DNA of 45,291 bases from NCBI RefSeq assembly GCF_947305955.1, contig NZ_CAMZFB010000022.1, positions 1 through 45,291 on the forward strand, given 5' to 3'. This document shows positions 41,432 to 45,291 of the stretch, in pieces. Positions within the stretch are counted from its first letter, which is position 1. Each line of letters opens with the position of its first letter. Source of the DNA: an uncultured Brevundimonas sp. (lineage in GTDB: Bacteria; Pseudomonadota; Alphaproteobacteria; Caulobacterales; Caulobacteraceae). The position numbers and the translations under genes were made by a program. The notes below the pieces were generated by a model. It did not search any database. It was given only the letters and a program-made list of their open reading frames with translations, and was not told the DNA's origin.

Positions 41432-42456
41432 GCGAGCGTATCCTGAGCGGCGAGGCCATGGCGGGCGAGGCATTCGACCGCGCCCTTCGTCCGCAAACCC
41501 TGTCGGAGTTCGTCGGCCAACCCAAGGCCAAGGACAATCTGTCGATCTTCATCGAGGCCGCGAAAAAGCGCCAAGAGGCGATGGACCACGTCCTGCTGTT
41601 CGGGCCTCCGGGGCTGGGCAAGACGACGCTGGCGCAGATCGTGGCGCGTGAGCTGGGCGTGGGTTTCCGCGCCACCTCCGGTCCCATTCTGGGTAAGCCG
41701 GGCGACCTCGCGGCCATCCTGACCAATCTCGAACCGCGCGATGTGCTGTTCATCGACGAAATCCACCGCATGTCGCCTCAGGTCGAGGAAGTCCTCTATC
41801 CCGCGATGGAAGACCATGTGCTGGACCTGATCATCGGCGAGGGACCCTCCGCCCGCTCGGTGCGGATCGATCTGGCCCCGTTCACGCTGGTGGGGGCGAC
41901 GACCCGCGCGGGCCTGCTGGCCACGCCCTTGCGCGACCGTTTCGGTATCCCCCTGCGGCTGGAGTTCTACAGCCCAGAAGAACTGACCATGGTGGTGCGC
42001 GGCACCGCCCGCAAAATGGGCGCGGAGATCGACGCCGAGGGCGCGTTCGAGATCGCTTCGCGCTCGCGCGGGACGCCGCGTATCGCGGGCCGTCTGCTGC
42101 GCCGCGTGCGCGACTTCGCCGATGCGGCGGGCGCTCCGCTCATCAATCGTCTGGTGGCCGCGCAGTCGCTGGCCCGTTTGGAAGTCGATGAAGCGGGTCT
42201 GGACAGCAATGACCGCCGCTTCCTCAAGGCCCTGATCGAAAACTATGGCGGCGGTCCCGTCGGCATGGACACCCTCGCCGCCGCCATCGCCGAAGCCCGC
42301 GACGCCGTCGAGGACGTGATCGAACCCTATCTGCTGCAACAGGGCTTCATCATGCGCACTCCCCGCGGCCGTATGGCGTGTGCGCGCGCGTATGAACATC
42401 TGGGCCTGTCAGCGCCGCCGCCTACGCCCAGTTCGCCGGATCTGTTTGGGAAGTAG
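41428..42456 (+). CDS. ruvB: Holliday junction branch-migration ATPase RuvB
   Basis: A 342-residue AAA+ motor that drives branch migration with RuvA. Walker A is GPPGLGKTT (Lys65), Walker [10 protein letters not shown] (Asp110-Glu111), and the sensor/arginine region GATTRAGLL. The C-terminal winged helix has [13 protein letters not shown]. The N terminus [11 protein letters not shown] is standard. It ends the ruvCAB unit; an operator-like palindrome follows 21 bases after its stop. Confidence 0.97.
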   Translation: MSERILSGEAMAGEAFDRALRPQTLSEFVGQPKAKDNLSIFIEAAKKRQEAMDHVLLFGPPGLGKTTLAQIVARELGVGFRATSGPILGKPGDLAAILTNLEPRDVLFIDEIHRMSPQVEEVLYPAMEDHVLDLIIGEGPSARSVRIDLAPFTLVGATTRAGLLATPLRDRFGIPLRLEFYSPEELTMVVRGTARKMGAEIDAEGAFEIASRSRGTPRIAGRLLRRVRDFADAAGAPLINRLVAAQSLARLEVDEAGLDSNDRRFLKALIENYGGGPVGMDTLAAAIAEARDAVEDVIEPYLLQQGFIMRTPRGRMACARAYEHLGLSAPPPTPSSPDLFGK

Positions 42457-42477
42457 GGCGCGTACAAGAATCGACAC

Positions 42478-42497
42478 CTGTCATCTATAGTTGACAG
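42478..42497. promoter_or_regulatory. Palindromic operator of the toxin-antitoxin genes
   Basis: CTGTCATCTATAGTTGACAG is a 20-base palindrome with one mismatched pair (positions 7 and 14). Its core CTATAG could be a -10 element, so repressor binding would block transcription. It lies 23 bases before the toxin start, and GGGG at 42509-42512 can serve as ribosome binding site. The antitoxin or toxin-antitoxin complex is the likely ligand. Confidence 0.65.
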
Positions 42498-42520
42498 TCT
42501 GGCAAACAGGGGTATGCTGG

Positions 42521-42814
42521 ATGGCGTTTGAAGTACGAAGCACAGTTCGGTTTGATCAGTGGCTCGATGACCTGCGTGATCGCAAGGCACGCTCCAAAGT
42601 TCTGTTCGCCATCCGCAAGATGTCCTTGGGCAATCTTGGGGACGTGAAACCTGTCGGGGCTGGCGTCAGCGAGACCCGCATTCACTTTGGGCCGGGCTAT
42701 CGATTGTATTTCGTGCGGCGTGGAAGCGAGGTCATCATTCTTCTGTGTGGCGGAGACAAAAGCTCCCAAACGCAGGACATCAAGACGGCCATCGCTTTAT
42801 CTACTGAGGTTTGA
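42521..42814 (+). CDS. RelE/HigB-type toxin (Gp49-like family)
   Basis: A 97-residue protein of the phage-derived Gp49-like/HigB toxin group: FDQWLDDLRDRKARSKVLFAIRKMSLGNLGDVKPVGAGVSETRIHFGPGYRLYFV, then IILLCGGDKSSQTQDI, which is the family hallmark. Such toxins are usually ribosome-dependent mRNA interferases. ATG 42521 is chosen because the homology begins there; an in-frame start 30 bases upstream would overlap the operator. The antitoxin gene follows after four bases, the toxin-first order usual for this family. Confidence 0.92.
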   Translation: MAFEVRSTVRFDQWLDDLRDRKARSKVLFAIRKMSLGNLGDVKPVGAGVSETRIHFGPGYRLYFVRRGSEVIILLCGGDKSSQTQDIKTAIALSTEV

Positions 42815-42818
42815 CGCC

Positions 42819-43118
42819 ATGTCCGATATCGCAACTAAGGCTTTTGATGTTTCCGAGCATCTACGAACGCCTGAGGATATCGCCGACTATCTGCAAGCTG
42901 CGCTGGATGATGGCGAGGGTGACACCCGCCTGTTTCGTGCGGCGTTGGCAGACGCGCTCAAGGCGCATAACCGGATAAGCGGAGCGGCGGCATCCGCAGG
43001 TATCAGCCGTCAGGGCGCATACAAGGCGCTGTCGGCTGAGGGGAACCCTTCGTTCGACACCATCCTCAAGCTGATGAAGGCTGCGGGATTGAGCTTTGAG
43101 ATCAAGGCCGCTGCCTAG
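42819..43118 (+). CDS. HigA-type antitoxin (addiction module antidote, XRE-like)
   Basis: A 99-residue antitoxin. The N-terminal part FDVSEHLRTPEDIADYLQAALDDG and C-terminal helix-turn-helix AAASAGISRQGAYKALSAEGNPSFDTILKLMKAAGLSFEI match the antidote family found with Gp49-like toxins. It should neutralise the toxin and repress the operon through the upstream palindrome. The ATG at 42819 has TGAGG ahead of it. Confidence 0.92.
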   Translation: MSDIATKAFDVSEHLRTPEDIADYLQAALDDGEGDTRLFRAALADALKAHNRISGAAASAGISRQGAYKALSAEGNPSFDTILKLMKAAGLSFEIKAAA

Positions 43119-43160
43119 GCTGCGCTTGCTTCGCCCTCAAATAAGCGCGAAGTCAGGGGT

Positions 43161-43619
43161 ATGACCGATCTCCCCACCGCTGGCCGTTTCGAGGCTAAGG
43201 ATCACCTGCTGCCTGTGCGTGTCTATTACGAGGACACCGATTTTACGGGCGTGGTCTATCACGCTAACTATGTCCGCTATTTCGAGCGCGGGCGGTCGGA
43301 CTTCCTGCGGGCGGCGGGGATTGGCCATACCGACCTGCTGGAAAGCGATGATCCGCTGGCCTTTGTCGTCAGCGAGTTGAACATCAAATACGTCCGGCCG
43401 GCCAAGATCGACGACGCCCTGATCGTGCGCACCCGCTATGAGGTGGTGAAGGGCGTTCGCATGTTGATCAAACAGACGATCGAGCGTGACGGCGAGGTTC
43501 TGGCCAAGGCCGATGTGGTCGCCGCCTGCATCCACATGGATGGTCGTCCGCGTCGCCCAAGCAAGCTTTTGATGCAAAAGGTCGAGCCGTGGCTGTCGGG
43601 ACCGTCCGACGCGTCCTAA
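43161..43619 (+). CDS. ybgC: Acyl-CoA thioesterase of the Tol-Pal cluster
   Basis: A 152-residue hot-dog thioesterase. VRVYYEDTDFTGVVYHANYVRYFERGRSDFLR contains the catalytic Asp and the conserved HANY turn. It is commonly the first gene of the tol-pal cluster, where its exact part in envelope work is unclear; it hydrolyses short acyl-CoAs in vitro. AGGGG lies four bases before the ATG. tolQ follows after 163 bases. Confidence 0.95.
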   Translation: MTDLPTAGRFEAKDHLLPVRVYYEDTDFTGVVYHANYVRYFERGRSDFLRAAGIGHTDLLESDDPLAFVVSELNIKYVRPAKIDDALIVRTRYEVVKGVRMLIKQTIERDGEVLAKADVVAACIHMDGRPRRPSKLLMQKVEPWLSGPSDAS

Positions 43620-43782
43620 ACCGTTAAATTCCGTTAAGAAATAAGCCGATAACGCTTATGTCAGAGCCTTATGGGGTGACGTGTGCGTTATGGTTGGCTA
43701 GATCGCCGATATTGCCTTGAATTCGCCATCTGTTGCGTCTCTCAAAGGTACAGGATTTCCGGAAGCGACCAAGGATCATTGA
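43620..43782. other. ybgC-tolQ intergenic region
   Basis: It holds a direct repeat CCGTTAA (43620-43627 and 43631-43638 area), a CTTATGTCAGAGCCTTATG stretch and AAGGA eight bases before the tolQ start. No gene is supported. The length and AT content suggest an extra promoter for tolQRA. Confidence 0.4.
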
Positions 43783-44532
43783 ATGGCTCCCCCTGTCGAC
43801 GCCTCGCTGTTGAACCCCATCGAACTCTTCATGTCCGCCGACTGGGTGGTGAAGGTGATCATGATCGGGCTGGCGATTGCCTCGCTCTGGTCGTGGGCGG
43901 TGATCCTCGACAAGGCCTTCCGCTTCAGCGCCATGTTCAAGCGCGCCAATGAGTTCGAACAACTGATCGAGACGCGCTCGCTGGAAGAGGCCGCCGCTGC
44001 CGCAGGCCCGCATCCGGCCGATCCTCTGCCGCGCATGCTGCAGATTACCCTGCAGGACTGGAAAGAGGCCCGCCAGCGTGGTCCGTTGACCGATGCACAG
44101 GGTCAGGCCCTGCTGAACCGCATCGACCGCGCGATGGACTCGGTGATCTCGCGCGAGACGCAAAAGATCGAAAACGGTCTGGGCGTTCTGTCGGTGGTCG
44201 CCACCGCCTCGCCCTTCATCGGCCTGTTCGGCACCGTCTGGGGCATCATGAATGCCTTTGACCGCATCGCCGCCGCCGGTAACACCAATCTGACGACCGT
44301 GGCTCCGGCCATCGCCGAGGCCCTGTTCGCCACGGCCATCGGTCTGGCCGCCGCCATTCCGGCCTATATGGCCTTCAATGCCTTTTCGGTGACGGCTGGC
44401 AAGTTTACGGGCCGTCTCGAAACCTTTGCCGACGACCTGTCCGCTGCGCTGGCCCGCCGTCTGGCCGGTCCGGCCACCCCGCCGCCGCCGCCTGTTCCGT
44501 CTTCGGACCTGAACATCCGTCGGGGCCACTAA
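43783..44532 (+). CDS. tolQ: Tol-Pal system proton channel subunit TolQ
   Basis: A 249-residue inner-membrane protein with three helices (about 24-46, 140-162 and 175-200), of the MotA/TolQ/ExbB family. [28 protein letters not shown] and [18 protein letters not shown] are the conserved second and third helices. It couples proton flow to TolA for outer-membrane constriction during division. The C terminus has a Pro run (TPPPPPVP). Confidence 0.95.
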   Translation: MAPPVDASLLNPIELFMSADWVVKVIMIGLAIASLWSWAVILDKAFRFSAMFKRANEFEQLIETRSLEEAAAAAGPHPADPLPRMLQITLQDWKEARQRGPLTDAQGQALLNRIDRAMDSVISRETQKIENGLGVLSVVATASPFIGLFGTVWGIMNAFDRIAAAGNTNLTTVAPAIAEALFATAIGLAAAIPAYMAFNAFSVTAGKFTGRLETFADDLSAALARRLAGPATPPPPPVPSSDLNIRRGH

Positions 44533-44535
44533 GCC

Positions 44536-44994
44536 ATGGGTATGGCCGCAGGAGGATCGGGCGGAGGAGGCGGTCGCGGCCGTCGCCGCGCCCGCAAGCG
44601 CCCGCTGAGCGAGATCAACGTCACGCCGCTGGTGGACGTGATGCTTGTGCTGCTGATCATCTTCATGGTGTCGGCACCGCTGATCACGGTCGGCGTTCCG
44701 GTGGAACTGCCCAAGACCGAGGCCAGCGCCGTCGAGGTGAACGACAAGCCGGTGTCTGTCTCCATCAAGGATGACGGCTCGATCTATGTCGGCGAATCCG
44801 AGGTCAGCTGGGAACAGCTTCCGGTCCGCGTCGGCGAGGAAGCGGGCGAGAACGCGCGCGAAAAGCAGATCTTCATCCGCGCCGATGGCCGTGCCCCCTA
44901 TCAGGCCGTGGCCCGCGTCATGGCCCGCCTGTCGGCGACCGGCTTCACCAAGCTGAACCTGATCACAGACACCGCAGAGGCGGCAGGAGCCTAA
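44536..44994 (+). CDS. tolR: Tol-Pal system protein TolR (ExbD/TolR family)
   Basis: A 152-residue protein: a Gly/Arg-rich cytosolic start ([17 protein letters not shown]), then [19 protein letters not shown], in which the Asp is the proton-carrying residue of the single helix, and a periplasmic domain (about 45-152). It starts three bases after the tolQ stop. An in-frame ATG six bases later is an alternative start. Confidence 0.95.
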   Translation: MGMAAGGSGGGGGRGRRRARKRPLSEINVTPLVDVMLVLLIIFMVSAPLITVGVPVELPKTEASAVEVNDKPVSVSIKDDGSIYVGESEVSWEQLPVRVGEEAGENAREKQIFIRADGRAPYQAVARVMARLSATGFTKLNLITDTAEAAGA

Positions 44995-45000
44995 GGCTGG

Positions 45001-45291
45001 ATGCGTAGGCCGTCCCCCGCCCTGATCGGATCGCTGGCGCTTCACGCCGGCGTTGTGCTGCTCAGCCTTCTGACGCTGAGCAACCGCAAGGCCGAGCCCT
45101 TGCCGCTGGTCAATTCGGTGCCGGTCAGCATTGTGTCCGATGTCGTGATTGAAGCGGCACCGGCAGACAATCCGCAGCCGGACCACAGCCCCGAGGACGG
45201 ATCGACCTCGCCGCAGGACCTGCCGCAGGCCGCTGAGCCTTCGCCCCCGCCGCCCGAGCCGACGCCGACCCCGCCCAAGCCGGAGCCGACG
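45001..45291 (+). CDS. tolA: TolA/TonB-like protein, N-terminal part (partial)
   Basis: The frame runs from ATG 45001 to the window edge (97 codons, no stop). A short basic start (MRRPSPALIGSLALHAGVVLLSLLTL) makes one membrane helix with the SxxxH pattern (SLALH) that TolA and TonB use to contact TolQ or ExbB. A Pro/Glu-rich periplasmic stretch follows (SPPPPEPTPTPPKPEPT). Position after tolR supports TolA; the C-terminal domain that would confirm it is outside the window. Confidence 0.85.
   Translation, partial: MRRPSPALIGSLALHAGVVLLSLLTLSNRKAEPLPLVNSVPVSIVSDVVIEAAPADNPQPDHSPEDGSTSPQDLPQAAEPSPPPPEPTPTPPKPEPT

Noticed and set aside
42491-42518. TTGACA with TATGCT 16 bases downstream as the toxin promoter
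   Set aside because: The predicted transcript start would fall inside the toxin start codon region and give no ribosome site. The CTATAG core of the palindrome is a better -10 candidate.
42521-43118. Part of a prophage, because the toxin family is called phage-derived
   Set aside because: No integrase, structural, lysis or att-like sequence is present; flanking genes are the core ruv and tol clusters.
1-45291. tRNA or rRNA genes and CRISPR arrays
   Set aside because: I looked for tRNA-like T-loop/acceptor patterns, conserved rRNA segments and regularly spaced repeats and saw none. A tRNAscan or CRISPR-finder run would settle it.

Overview
The window looks like chromosomal DNA from an alphaproteobacterium, probably of the order Caulobacterales (Brevundimonas- or Asticcacaulis-like). 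This rests on the high GC content and GC-rich third codon positions, the RegB/RegA-type redox pair, the yebC...ruvCAB...ybgC-tolQRA gene order, a cluster of Caulobacter-like double-HAMP chemoreceptors, and many four-base ATGA/GTGA gene overlaps. The genus cannot be fixed from reading alone. Most of the window is core metabolism. I see no rRNA or tRNA genes, CRISPR array, insertion sequence or prophage block.

Layout. 1-257 is the end of a flavin reductase, followed by a terminator shared with a minus-strand metabolite:H+ symporter (322-1656). 1805-8758 is one plus-strand run: cyoABCD (cytochrome bo3-type quinol oxidase), SURF1, then regB and regA. 8845-10691 holds dusA and a TauE/SafE permease. 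10795-16582 holds three tandem paralogous chemoreceptors of 599, 599 and 600 residues, each with the same upstream box about 70 bases before its start. 16663-18905 is metX-metB on the minus strand behind a SAM-I riboswitch. 19305-22242 is a Thr/Ile leader-peptide attenuator, a compact aspartokinase-homoserine dehydrogenase fusion and thrB. thrC lies further on (24963-26345, minus). Between them are a glutaredoxin-MauE-like membrane protein divergent from a MerR regulator, an unrecognised 314-residue protein and a NUDIX hydrolase.

26491-36762 is a mixed housekeeping and accessory stretch: a two-domain aspartyl protease, a YpfJ-type metallopeptidase, an ETF-beta-type lysine methyltransferase, a membrane protein with an XRE regulator under a doubled operator, an RsiV-domain lipoprotein, ubiA, a FrnE-like DsbA, a GNAT acetyltransferase, a nucleoside hydrolase with ribokinase, a zinc alcohol dehydrogenase and a thioesterase. 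36808-45291 holds a small membrane protein, yebC, mgtC, a tiny membrane ORF, an MFS transporter, ruvCAB, a HigBA-type toxin-antitoxin pair, ybgC, tolQ, tolR and the start of tolA.

How the genes work together. The quinol oxidase, its assembly factor and a RegB kinase carrying the quinone-binding motif and redox cysteine appear to share a transcript, so the quinone-pool sensor is made with the enzyme that drains the pool. The methionine and threonine branches from homoserine are adjacent and are controlled by two different RNA devices: a SAM riboswitch and a ribosome-mediated attenuator.

The least explained pieces are a pair of perfect hairpins with G-run/C-run loops at 33100-33181, the shared chemoreceptor upstream box, the doubled operator before the XRE module, and the aspartokinase-homoserine dehydrogenase lacking ACT domains. 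I did not find a clearly novel multi-gene defence or metabolic system.
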